Source: Angomonas ambiguus (taxonomy: Eukaryota; Euglenozoa; Kinetoplastea; Trypanosomatida; Trypanosomatidae). From it: a stretch of 64,000 bases of DNA. The translations under genes were made by a program, and so were the position numbers. The stretch spans positions 62,001 through 126,000 of the forward strand of contig JADNSB010000010.1 of the NCBI GenBank assembly GCA_019695575.1, written 5' to 3'. Every line of letters begins with the position of its first letter. Position 1 is the stretch's first letter. Shown in pieces: positions 30,456-39,842 of this stretch. Under the pieces are notes generated by a model, which worked only from the letters and a program-made list of their open reading frames with translations, did no database searches and had not been told where the DNA came from.

Positions 30456-33400
30456 TTAAGATTTACGAACACAACTGAAAAGAGAGGAAAACAAAGAAGA
30501 AAAGATATTCTTTTTCTTTTTCGTTGGATCGTCTTCTTTATCCTTTTTATTCCTTTTCTTCGCCTTTCTTTCTTCTAAGAGGCGGTCAATATCCGGTACT
30601 TCTTGTAGAGGCGGATGATGATTATTATTATTATGATTATTATTATTATTATCATTATTATCATTATCGTTTCTCTCTTCCTCCTGTGAAGAGAGACAAT
30701 CTCCACTTGTGTTGGGGTGAGAGTCTGAATAATAATCATAATAGGACTCGTAGGAAAGGTCGTCGTCTCCTTCTTCCTTCTCTCTCCTTCGGCGCTGTGA
30801 GTCACTCTTCCGCCGTCGTTGGTTCATTTTCTGTGGTGTGTCATCCCACACAACCGACTCTGACGACCGTGAAGCTCCTTCCTTCCCATTTTTATTTTTA
30901 CTTTTATTAGGGAGGAGGTGGCCTTTTTTGGGATTCCCTTGCCCACATCCCAGTCGCTGCGACTGAGGCACGGAGCTGAGGGAGGAACACAAGGGGGAGG
31001 ACGCTGGAGTAAAATTCTGTTTTAGTGTTTGATCGACCGCCTCTACCTGTCGCACCACCTCCATGGTGTCTTGTACTAAAGTTCCTCCGTCATCATTATT
31101 AGGATTAGGATTAGGGTCAGAAGTGGACGAAAGGGTGGATGGCTTCTTATTGGTGAGCATCCCCACAAGGTCTCTACTCCAGCTCCTCTGTGGTTTATCC
31201 CTCTCTGCGGCTTCAGAAGGCCACTCCTCCCCTTCCTTACTATTATTAGTAGTATAATTATTATTATTATTATTGGAGTGTTTCCCTGTCGGAGTCGATT
31301 GGTTCTCCTTCTCTCTGTCGTATACCGAGTGAGAGGAATAGGAAGATAGTTCATAGAAGGGTTTAGTGCGTTGAGCAGAGAGAGTGTAGTCAGCGTGAGG
31401 ACGACCCTTTTCAGAGGGATGATGATATTTTCCCTTTTTCTCCCTCTCCTCTCGAGTAGTACCACGATGATGATTATTATTATTATTATTATTATTATTA
31501 TTGTTAGTATCCGTCGTGGGAGTATGAGGCGGAACCGCTTCACCTTCGGTAGGGTGCTGAGAGGCGCTTTGGTCGGCTGGGTAGGCTACCGTTTTGTTCT
31601 GCCGCGTCTCCCACGTACGTTCGAGAAGGCTCTGCTGAGAGGAGGACTCCACGGGTCCAGACGGAGACCGTTCACCACCACCACCACCGCCACCGCCGCC
31701 CTTTTTCTTCTGTGAAAGCGGACGATTGACGCTGTTCGTACTGGACAGTTTATAAATATTCACCAAGTTATTCTTTATCATTTCCCGTTCGCTTCGCCGC
31801 TTCTGGGAGAGAGACTTCATGCGCTGTGAGACGCGGTGAAGAATGGTATCAAACCGGTAGAGAGAGGCGGACACCTGCTGTGCCACCTGCGCGGTCGCCG
31901 AGGTAGACGAAGGGAGAAGCGCCCCAGCAAGGGGCGTATCCGGGTCGGATGGCTCGGATAGTGGTAGTGGCAGTGGCAGTGGCTGATGTAGCTGTTGTTT
32001 CAGATGGAGGGCATGGATAAAGCTTTGCCGGAAAGAGAACTGCTGCAGAAGTAAGGAGAGAGGGGGTGGGGGAGGGAGGGAGAGGACGGCGGGGGTGAGA
32101 AAGGCTTGGGAAAATTGCTGGAGGAGAGAAATGTACTCCACCACGCGGCCAGTGGGCTCCCGCGGAACCGTTCGGACCCGTCCTAATGGTGTAGAGTGCC
32201 GTGTACCGTCCTCCTCCCTCCATTCTTGCCGCACCTCCTCTATGCGCTCCTGCTGCTGAAACCAAAAGGCTTTGGCCTTCTCCCGCTTGATGGGCTCCGG
32301 CTCCCATGCTATATTCTCGTAGGAATTGGACTCCCCTGCCTTTTTTTCTCCTTTTCCTCTACGACCGTCAAAGTCGCTCTGTGGTCTTTTATCGGAACTA
32401 TCTTGAACCACGAATAAATCACGAAATAAAGAAGGCACCGCCTCTTCCTCTCCCTTCTCTTTATTTCCTTCTCTTTTACCCCCAGAAGATCCGTTTACCT
32501 CCCTGGCCTCCCAACAGTGCATCTCCCCACAGCTGTATAGTAAATACGTGGTCAATCGATCCGTCTCCTCTCTCAACTGCCTCACCTTTTGAAGCAGCCC
32601 TAGAGCCCGCTGCACCTCTTTTACATCCGCCTCCTCTAAGAGAGACTCCTCCAGCGGGGTATCGTGGGGGTCGCCGGGGTCGACGGAAGTAAGTATGGTG
32701 CTATCGCCCACACTGCTGCACTGCCGACTGGCCGCCCCTAACGCCGTCGGAGTGGCACTGTCTCGAGGGGTAGTAGAGAGAGACAGCACCCTATGACCGC
32801 CACCCCCACCCATACACTGGGTGGGAGGAAGGAGCAGGGGAGGACAGGGGTTACTGTAGAGTACGCCCTCCCCGGCGGAGGCGGGGACCTCCTTGAGCAT
32901 TTGAATGTACTGCAACCGCGTCAGCTCCATCCGGGACTTTACCTTGGACTGTAGAGAAAGATGATTGTAATATAAAGCGCGGCGAGCCCTTTCGCGTACT
33001 ACTTCGTCTCTGGATGGATAAGATAAAGAGTCCTTTACCGTGCTGCTGTCACCTTTTTGTTGTTGTTGTTGCTGCTGTTGTTGTGGTGGTTTTTGTGTAG
33101 CAGGGCGGTAGTAGGTGTGGAACTGCTCCAACGTCCTCATGGCGTGGTTGACGTGGTCAATATAAGTGGTTAAAGACGGTGCCAGTGGCACGGCACGAGA
33201 CAGTGGTGGCTGTGAGGGTGCCGGGGTAGTCCGTGCAGGAACGGTTTTAATCGGACTATCATGGGGTAAAATGGAGCTAACATTATCCAACAAAATGGTA
33301 GTATTATTATTATTATTCGTAGTTGTGTTATTATTGTTATCATTATGATTATTATTATTAGTAGTAGTAGTATTACAACTGGTATTCGGATGAAGTAGCG

Positions 33401-33665
33401 TGGAGTGCGGGAGAGTCGGTTTAGGGGGAAGAGAGTGGGAGGGAAAGGGAAGTGTTTGATTCGGCGTGGGGATCTCCTGCTGGGTCTCAGAGGCTAATGA
33501 GGGGTCCACCACCACTGACCCCATCCCTGAAGCCACCTCCTCCTTCCTTCTACTAGCAACAGACCCTTCCTCAGGAGAAGAGGCTGCTGCTACTGCTGCT
33601 GCTGGATGAACTAGAGCGAGAAAGTTCTTTTTCCTGTGATAAAGCTCCGTTTCTACGATGGACAT
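30456..33665 (-). CDS. Mostly disordered protein with polybasic, Cys-containing C-terminus (1069 aa)
   Basis: The start is the ATG at 33665. The protein is largely Ser/Pro/Thr-rich with Asn, Gln, Gly and His runs. Three segments look helical: one around the REEVVRERARR/ALYYNHLS region, one near EEADVKEVQRALGLLQKVRQ, and one near FDTILHRVSQRMKSLSQKRR; these could form short coiled coils. The C-terminus is distinctive: a strongly basic stretch (RKAKKRNKKDK, then KKKK) leads into the repeated hydrophobic string IFSSLFSSLFSC followed by VRKS. That arrangement suggests an amphipathic membrane-binding end with a possible acylated cysteine, by analogy only. It is not a prenylation CaaX box. I do not recognise the family. 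Confidence 0.85.
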   Translation of the reverse strand: MSIVETELYHRKKNFLALVHPAAAVAAASSPEEGSVASRRKEEVASGMGSVVVDPSLASETQQEIPTPNQTLPFPSHSLPPKPTLPHSTLLHPNTSCNTTTTNNNNHNDNNNNTTTNNNNNTTILLDNVSSILPHDSPIKTVPARTTPAPSQPPLSRAVPLAPSLTTYIDHVNHAMRTLEQFHTYYRPATQKPPQQQQQQQQQKGDSSTVKDSLSYPSRDEVVRERARRALYYNHLSLQSKVKSRMELTRLQYIQMLKEVPASAGEGVLYSNPCPPLLLPPTQCMGGGGGHRVLSLSTTPRDSATPTALGAASRQCSSVGDSTILTSVDPGDPHDTPLEESLLEEADVKEVQRALGLLQKVRQLREETDRLTTYLLYSCGEMHCWEAREVNGSSGGKREGNKEKGEEEAVPSLFRDLFVVQDSSDKRPQSDFDGRRGKGEKKAGESNSYENIAWEPEPIKREKAKAFWFQQQERIEEVRQEWREEDGTRHSTPLGRVRTVPREPTGRVVEYISLLQQFSQAFLTPAVLSLPPPPPLSLLLQQFSFRQSFIHALHLKQQLHQPLPLPLPLSEPSDPDTPLAGALLPSSTSATAQVAQQVSASLYRFDTILHRVSQRMKSLSQKRRSEREMIKNNLVNIYKLSSTNSVNRPLSQKKKGGGGGGGGGERSPSGPVESSSQQSLLERTWETRQNKTVAYPADQSASQHPTEGEAVPPHTPTTDTNNNNNNNNNNNHHRGTTREEREKKGKYHHPSEKGRPHADYTLSAQRTKPFYELSSYSSHSVYDREKENQSTPTGKHSNNNNNNYTTNNSKEGEEWPSEAAERDKPQRSWSRDLVGMLTNKKPSTLSSTSDPNPNPNNDDGGTLVQDTMEVVRQVEAVDQTLKQNFTPASSPLCSSLSSVPQSQRLGCGQGNPKKGHLLPNKSKNKNGKEGASRSSESVVWDDTPQKMNQRRRKSDSQRRRREKEEGDDDLSYESYYDYYSDSHPNTSGDCLSSQEEERNDNDNNDNNNNNHNNNNHHPPLQEVPDIDRLLEERKAKKRNKKDKEDDPTKKKKNIFSSLFSSLFSCVRKS

Positions 33666-34040
33666 CTAAAATTGGTGTAATAATAATAAAAAAAAACTAT
33701 TGTATAATGACAGCCTCTAAAAACTCTAATCTATTTTTGATGTTTATTATTGTACTTTTTATTATACTAATCAAGAATAGATAGAATAAGGCAAAGAAAA
33801 AGAGTTTAAGAATGTTTTGAAAGCTCCTTTTTTATTCAGTGAGTACTCCCGACAGGACAATAATAATACAAAATATGTCAATAAATGATTTAAAAAAAAA
33901 AATGAATGTAAAAACTCTATACTTAAGACATCATAGCAGAGGAAGAGGTGAGATCCTCTCTTAAGGGATCGTTTCTATGTTAGACGGAGGCGTTACGTGT
34001 CATATTATTATTATTATTATAAATAAAAGAGAAGCTGGCC
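33666..34040. other. Intergenic region
   Basis: 375-bp AT-rich spacer with a short (ATT)n at about 34004-34020. One A-run on the plus strand near 33892-33902 could be part of a processing signal for the upstream or downstream transcript. No gene seen. Confidence 0.65.
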
Positions 34041-35627
34041 TTAACGTCCATCACAGGTCATGAGCTCCCATTCCACGCAGTCGTAATAGACGGCGAGTAC
34101 AGTAGTGATGGAACAGAGGGTGGAGCAGAGGTGCCACAGCCCATGACTGTGAAAGCAAAAGGCCATCTCTTTAGGAGACAGAAGAAAATGGGTCATGCAC
34201 GTGCACGGCGTGGCGCGGGAGAGGGCACACTTCCAGTACTCTGGAGAGTTTAAAGGAAGGCGGTCGATGGGGTCCCCAAGGGCGGTAGGGTTTGTCTCCC
34301 GGTACACACGCCACTGCGACTGATGCGTACCGTCCTCCTCCGCCCACTGTCGTCGCTCTCTCCGTCGCTGCTTCCAACCACGGTGCAACAGCGCCTCTGG
34401 CATCCGTGTGCCGTTCAACACCCCACCAATAAATAACAAGATATAACTCACCCCGTGGTAGTAGACGCTGTGGTGATAGCCATGCTCGGACCGCTTTGGA
34501 TAAATGATCCCGCAGTAACAGAGGATATGGGTGAGGATGAACACGACAAAGATTAAACCACGTCGAGCGGGACTGATGGTGCCGGAGGCGACAGCCGCCG
34601 TTTTTTCCTTCTTCGCCGCCGACTCTGATCCATTCCACCAATCTTTCAAACGCTTTTTGGAGACAAAGTATTGGGTTAACAGTATATTGTTACTCTGAGG
34701 GGGTGGAGGACAGAACCCTTTTTGCCGAGGTGGTCGTCGCCGCTCCTCCCCCGAGGTTCGTCGTCCTCGCAGGCCTACCGGAGTGGATGGCACCGCTATT
34801 TCCGTCTCTCCAGGAGCAAAGATACACTCCAATACGCGTCCGACCGCCACCACTGTGCCATCCCACACGACCAGTGCGCCTCTTCTCGCGAACTGGCGAA
34901 GGAACACCAAGTGGGGGGCGAGAAACAACACGTAGACGACCGCTATCGAGGAGACGACGACAAGGACGAACAAACAAGAATAGCGGTACTCCGGGTCACT
35001 CCACAGGGCCGTCACCCCATACGATCCCGTGGCCACCGATGCGAACCCCGGTGAGAGGCATTTATTACCTCTATAAAAAAAGGCGGTGACACTTCCCACG
35101 ATAGAGCACAGCACCCCAGACACATCGCACTGTAACAGTCGCGAATACTGTATCTGCGTCCGACACGCCGACATAAAAGTGTGATAGGTCACGGACAGTA
35201 TAAAGGTGAAGGCTAATAGTCCGCTAATAAAGGAAAGAATAAAGGCGGCGTCAGCGGGGGGTGCCTCACTAAAGCGATGGCGCTGTCCTGGCAGAGAGGC
35301 GGAGGGATGAGGAGCACCACCACCACTACCACCACCACTGTTCCTCCCTACTGGGGCCCTCAACGACTCCGTATCGTTCTCGTACAACAAATACGGCACC
35401 GGTGGATACCACCACCAGTAAAGAAACAGCACTGCAGAGAGGAGATGGATGAGAATGTTAAAACTTTCATTGTGCCAGTAACTAAAGATGGAAAAAAAGG
35501 CGTCCCGTGGGGTCTGTGGAGAGGGTCGGTAGCCGTACTTGATGTAGCGATTGAACTGTAAATAGACAGGGACTTCTCGAATGGTTTTTAAACGACTCCC
35601 AGTGTCATTCTTTTCTGCTGACTCCAT
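34041..35627 (-). CDS. PAQR / haemolysin III family seven-helix membrane protein (528 aa)
   Basis: The start is the ATG at 35627. Family hallmarks occur in order: GYR at 32-34, then HNESFNILIHL at 52-62 before the first membrane helix, SVTYH149 with the first zinc-ligand His, D168 in CDVSG, a GGVLNGTRMPE helix end, and H495-x3-H499 in HSHGLWH. H149, H495 and H499 match the three zinc ligands known in adiponectin-receptor-type proteins, and several hydrophobic helices separate them. Family members act as membrane receptors or lipid (ceramide-type) hydrolases; which applies here is not known. At 528 residues it is longer than the usual 300-400. The extra length is in a Gly/Ser loop at about 95-125, a basic Pro-rich loop near 285-345, and about 70 residues of mostly charged sequence between RMPE and HSHGLWH. 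Confidence 0.92.
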   Translation of the reverse strand: MESAEKNDTGSRLKTIREVPVYLQFNRYIKYGYRPSPQTPRDAFFSIFSYWHNESFNILIHLLSAVLFLYWWWYPPVPYLLYENDTESLRAPVGRNSGGGSGGGAPHPSASLPGQRHRFSEAPPADAAFILSFISGLLAFTFILSVTYHTFMSACRTQIQYSRLLQCDVSGVLCSIVGSVTAFFYRGNKCLSPGFASVATGSYGVTALWSDPEYRYSCLFVLVVVSSIAVVYVLFLAPHLVFLRQFARRGALVVWDGTVVAVGRVLECIFAPGETEIAVPSTPVGLRGRRTSGEERRRPPRQKGFCPPPPQSNNILLTQYFVSKKRLKDWWNGSESAAKKEKTAAVASGTISPARRGLIFVVFILTHILCYCGIIYPKRSEHGYHHSVYYHGVSYILLFIGGVLNGTRMPEALLHRGWKQRRRERRQWAEEDGTHQSQWRVYRETNPTALGDPIDRLPLNSPEYWKCALSRATPCTCMTHFLLSPKEMAFCFHSHGLWHLCSTLCSITTVLAVYYDCVEWELMTCDGR

Positions 35628-35743
35628 TGGTAAAGATTTCTACTTTTATTTAATGTAAAGGTTTCACGGTAGAGTGAATATGTTATGGTATTATTTCAAT
35701 GGTTACTACTAATACTGTGTTGTAGTAGGAGTGGTACTTTCTG

Positions 35744-35768
35744 CTAAAGAAGAAGAGTGTAGGAAAAA
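35744..35768 (-). promoter_or_regulatory. Candidate spliced-leader acceptor for the PAQR gene
   Basis: On the minus strand a T8 run continues as a C/T-rich tract that ends in CTTTAG, with the AG at 35745-35744. It predicts a 5' UTR of about 116 nt and is one of the cleanest acceptor-like sites in the window. Confidence 0.5.
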
Positions 35769-35916
35769 AAATTATTGTATTGTATTTCTCCATTCAAGTA
35801 ATGTGTATTATAACAGAGAGTAACGGGCATAGCTATATTTAAAAGCAAAAAAGCTTGCAAAAAAAAAAAAGGATAGAAAACAAGAAATTCAAACTACACA
35901 ACCGAAAGAAAATGGG

Positions 35917-38646
35917 TTAGTACACTCGTTGGCGCTGTGCCATGGCCACCTTCATCGCTTCCTGGTGTGCCCTTGCGAACCTCCGATGCACCGGCAGCTC
36001 CTCTTCTTCCTTCTCTCTCCTCTCCACGCTCGTCGTCGGAGGAGTAGGTGATGGTGTGGGGACCGCTGTCGTCTTCAAGAAGGGGTCCAGTAAGGCTCGT
36101 CGGAGCTGCTCGCGTAGGGATTGAATCTCCTCACCGGCTTGTTGAAGGACACTCTCCCTCGACGTAATAGTCTCCTTCGATTGTTCTTGTTCCCTTTGCC
36201 ATATTGACCGCTCCGACTGCCACATCGACCGCTGCAGGCCAACCAACTCCTCCTGATACGCCTCCCTTATTTTTCCTCGGTAGTACTTTTCCTTTTCGAA
36301 AAAGTATTTCATTTTACTCTCGTGAAAATATATTTTGCCCAACTCCGCGGTGTAGCGTTGCTCTCTCTGCTCTGACTCCTGCGCCGCCTGTTGGGAGAAA
36401 CGCTTCGTTGTCTTTTCCAACAAGACAGTCTGTTGAGTAAAACTTGTCCGCCATCCTCTCCACATTTCCTCCTGCAACGTTTGTAGACCATCGCGGGCGA
36501 CGTTTTCCTCGTCCATTATCGTAGTCGTAACGTACTCTCTCCACTGTTCCTCAGTTCGACCGTAATTGGGAGAGGTGATGCCATCCTCAGTGGTATCTGT
36601 CGCCTTGGTGTTGTGCTCCACGTTCAATAACTTTCGTGTCTGCTCGGTTTCAGACAGATGTGTTTGTACTATAGCGCTGCAGTAGGCCTCCCACTGCTCC
36701 TCGTCCACCTCGGTAGCAGCATCCACGGCCGATACAGCCTCCTTTTCTTCTTCTCCGTCTGCCGCTGCTGCCTGAGGTCGCATCTCACTGGAGAGTCCGG
36801 CGAACAGAGACTGCCACTTCTCCTCCTGTCGCTCCACCTGCTGTAGGACTACCGATTGGAGAAGGGTGAGGGAACCGGTGGCGTGCGGTGCTCCGTCCAT
36901 CGGCTTGACTTGCGATCCTTCGGCTGCCGCGCTGATCGCTTCAGTAGAGGTGTGTTGGTTAGGTTCCACCACCTCCTCCACCGTAGCGAGAGACGACTCC
37001 TTAACGAAGGGGGCGGCGGTGACCTCTGCGTCGGTCTGGGTAGAAGCGGTCACCCATACAGGTGCCGGTGCCTCCTCCTCCAGAGGTGACAGAAGGGCCT
37101 CTACGGTCTGTGTGGAGCCGTCCTGGCACGGTTTTACTGGAGAGGAAGGCCGAGGGCGAGAGGGAGGGGGGTACAGGCAGGTCAGCAACTGGGGGGCGGT
37201 GAGTAAGGCGTTAGGGGCGAGGAAGGGGTCTTGGAGAAACGAAGGAGATGGTGGGGCCACTCTGGGGGGTGGGAGGGACCTGTCGGCGGTCGAAGATGCC
37301 TCCTCGAGAGAGTCCTCTTGTCTACAAGGACAGTCGGAGTCACACCCACACGATGAGGTGGTGGGGTCCCCTGAGGAGGATAAGAGACCTTTACGGCAGG
37401 CGTACGGGTCACTCCCCAAGTCAGTGCTGGAGGACGGCGGAGACAGTCTTCTCTGCCTGTGCTTCTTTCGGCGGTGGGGTGGGGAGGAGGAGGAGGACGA
37501 CGACGACACATTGGCGGGGGCGATGGTAAGGTTGAGCCACTCCTGTGTTGCACGGTGCATCGTCGGCTGCTTCTCTTTTCGTGTCTTGTGTAGTTTCAGC
37601 ATGGTGGTATCTTCCCCCGAGTGAGAACAGGGAAACGAAGCAGCAGCAGCAGAAGCGGTCCCTGGCGGTCGACTGGACGGCGAGGTGGAGTGAAAGGGGC
37701 GGAGTGGAATTTCACCAAAGAGATGTTCCGAGGCGGGAGAAGAGGAAGAAGAGACATCCAGTGGATCTTTAGGATGGGAACTATTTCTGTTGTGTTTAGG
37801 GTGGTGTTTCCCACTCTTTTTTTGAGGACGAGGAGGCGGGGTAGTGCCTGCCCTGGGGTTCCGGATAAAGGCTGGGTTGGGCTCCAACACGGAGAGGTAT
37901 TTCCGCCCCTCTCGCGACACCGTCGTTGTTTTTTCCTTCTCCAAATATTTTTCAGTGATTGTGTCGGTAGTGGCGGTGTTGGAGGGCGGTGGCACGGAGG
38001 ACGAGGAGGCAGTGTCGTCGAACTCGGGGTGGTACGGTTTAAAAGGGTTCTGCGATGGGGTTGGGGCTGCCCTCGTCCTAACGGGGAGAGAATCACCGTT
38101 GGTTGAGTCTGCGGCGGTGGTGGGGATGGTGATGGGATCGGAAGGGCGGACCTCCGAGAAGAGGGGCACAGTCGATAAGAAGAGGTCCGACTGGCGTAGG
38201 GTGATGTCACTCACCCGATGGGCCCCTCCATCCTTTGTACGGCTCCCTTCCGTGACCTTTTCCGGTGTACCCCGTAGCAGCGAGGAAAGATGGGAAAAGT
38301 TGGTACCGTGGGGGGAGGGGTGGTGGGGGGCGACGTCGCAGAATTCGGTGAGAAAGTGAATATTTTTGAGTCCTCTGCCACTGCCGTCCTTTCTTCCAGC
38401 CGTGACATTGTGAGAACCCTCACTAGAACTATTCTTACTATTATTATTAATATTATTAAGTTCAGTAGTAGTAGTAGTCCTTGTGTGGCTTTTATTATCC
38501 CCACCGTTAGCACTGGGGTACAACGATGCAGTTTCAGGTAGTACATCCGTGATCGGCTGCGGTGGATTTATGGAAGAGGCGGTCGTCGACTCCTCTGTCA
38601 AGTCCACCTTGACGGAGTGGGACGTTAATAACGACGATGACGACAT
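35917..38646 (-). CDS. Disordered N-terminus plus C-terminal coiled coil (909 aa), unknown function
   Basis: The start is the ATG at 38646. Residues 1 to about 600 are Ser/Pro/Thr-rich and probably unstructured, with a small cysteine cluster (CGCDSDCPC) around residue 430. From about 600 the sequence becomes helical and Glu/Gln/Arg-rich. Here a motif E-E-x-W-x-x-aromatic/Leu occurs four times: QEEKWQSL, DEEQWEAY, TEEQWREY and QEEMWRGW. After these comes a continuous coiled coil of about 130 residues rich in Gln/Glu/Lys/Arg, with heptad-like spacing through the EQREQRYTAELGKIYFHESK and EEIQSLREQLRRALL regions. Such an end is common in cytoskeletal or basal-body proteins, but this is only inference. 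No enzyme domain seen. Confidence 0.85.
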   Translation of the reverse strand: MSSSSLLTSHSVKVDLTEESTTASSINPPQPITDVLPETASLYPSANGGDNKSHTRTTTTTELNNINNNSKNSSSEGSHNVTAGRKDGSGRGLKNIHFLTEFCDVAPHHPSPHGTNFSHLSSLLRGTPEKVTEGSRTKDGGAHRVSDITLRQSDLFLSTVPLFSEVRPSDPITIPTTAADSTNGDSLPVRTRAAPTPSQNPFKPYHPEFDDTASSSSVPPPSNTATTDTITEKYLEKEKTTTVSREGRKYLSVLEPNPAFIRNPRAGTTPPPRPQKKSGKHHPKHNRNSSHPKDPLDVSSSSSPASEHLFGEIPLRPFHSTSPSSRPPGTASAAAASFPCSHSGEDTTMLKLHKTRKEKQPTMHRATQEWLNLTIAPANVSSSSSSSSPPHRRKKHRQRRLSPPSSSTDLGSDPYACRKGLLSSSGDPTTSSCGCDSDCPCRQEDSLEEASSTADRSLPPPRVAPPSPSFLQDPFLAPNALLTAPQLLTCLYPPPSRPRPSSPVKPCQDGSTQTVEALLSPLEEEAPAPVWVTASTQTDAEVTAAPFVKESSLATVEEVVEPNQHTSTEAISAAAEGSQVKPMDGAPHATGSLTLLQSVVLQQVERQEEKWQSLFAGLSSEMRPQAAAADGEEEKEAVSAVDAATEVDEEQWEAYCSAIVQTHLSETEQTRKLLNVEHNTKATDTTEDGITSPNYGRTEEQWREYVTTTIMDEENVARDGLQTLQEEMWRGWRTSFTQQTVLLEKTTKRFSQQAAQESEQREQRYTAELGKIYFHESKMKYFFEKEKYYRGKIREAYQEELVGLQRSMWQSERSIWQREQEQSKETITSRESVLQQAGEEIQSLREQLRRALLDPFLKTTAVPTPSPTPPTTSVERREKEEEELPVHRRFARAHQEAMKVAMAQRQRVY

Positions 38647-39842
38647 TATTATTATTTTTATTATTATTTTGGTAGAATAAAGTGAAAAAGTGAAGCTGTA
38701 CGGTTATGGTTAAGATTCGTTCTGACTATACTGACTTTCTCGTAATTGATTTCCCTGCTGACTGTTATTATTACTGGGATGGTGAATGAGATCGATCAAG
38801 CGATTGAAATGTATGAAAAAAGAATGTATGAAAGTGAAAAGGAAAAAAAAAAGGATAGAAAATACGGTTCGCCTTCTTTTTTTTCCTTTTATGATCTATG
38901 AAAAGGAGTTGTCAAAACAAAACAATATAAAGTTACTTCAATTGTACTAATAACGGTACTACTAATATATGTATGCCAGAATGTTATGTAGTTTGATCTT
39001 TAGATAATATCTGACTCAAACGTGACAACGAGGATGTGACACGCTGAAATGATAAAAGGAATGAAGAAAAAAAAAGAGAGAGAAAAAAGTATAGATGGAA
39101 ACTAAACAGAAAAGAAAAAAAAATGTACTCGAAAGTGGGTTGTTGTTGTTGTTTTTTACTGGTAGTATGAGTGGGTGTAAAGTAAGATAAAGGTGTATAA
39201 AGATAATAAGGTACTTAAATTTCAGTTGTTGTTGTTGTTCTTTTTTTTTTTTTTTGTTAGTTTTATTTTCTTTGTGATAATAATAATAATAACTAAAACA
39301 AAATAACGTTCACGACACAATGAAGATGTTTTGTTTAATTAATATGAAAAATAGCTTCGAAAAGTCTTTATTATGATATTTGATAGGTTACGATTAATTC
39401 CCAGCGGACACTTTTCAGAAAGATATACAATGAACGTGAAAGAGAAATAAAAAAAAAAAGGAATACAACAAAAAGTAAAGAAAAAAATTAAAAATAAAAT
39501 GAGAAAAGAAAACCAAAACAATATATTTTCTTTTAAATATCAAAAAAAAACAACTTTTGATGACTACAGCTTTTTTCGTATGGTTAAATAAAAAAAAAAA
39601 GAAAATGGTATTAATAAAGACGGGAGATAGAAAAAAAAATATCAAAAAAAAAGTGCTTAAACGGTATACGTACATTATGATTAATTTACCTACGAATGCA
39701 TCACCAAATCATTAAAAATTGGTGTTACCATTCACAATACTTCTTCTTTCTTTGTTTTATTTTCTTTTTCCTTTACACCCTTTTTTTTTTTCTTTACTGT
39801 TACTGTCTTCTCTTTTTCTTTTTCTTTTTTCTCTTCTTTTGT
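38647..39842. other. Intergenic region
   Basis: 1.2 kb of AT-rich spacer. T-runs lie on both strands: a plus-strand T-run at about 39241-39255, and plus-strand A-runs near 38845, 39452 and 39590. Small minus-strand frames at 39339-39675 are Phe/Lys-rich spacer translation. No gene seen. Confidence 0.65.

Noticed and set aside
36866-37624. Plus-strand frame of 252 codons
   Set aside because: It lies opposite the coiled-coil gene, shows no domain, and depends on lack of stops in GC-richer coding DNA.
39339-39675. Overlapping small minus-strand frames in the gap before the PLP-like gene
   Set aside because: Pure spacer translation (Phe, Leu, Ile, Tyr) with homopolymer tracts; no sign of selection.
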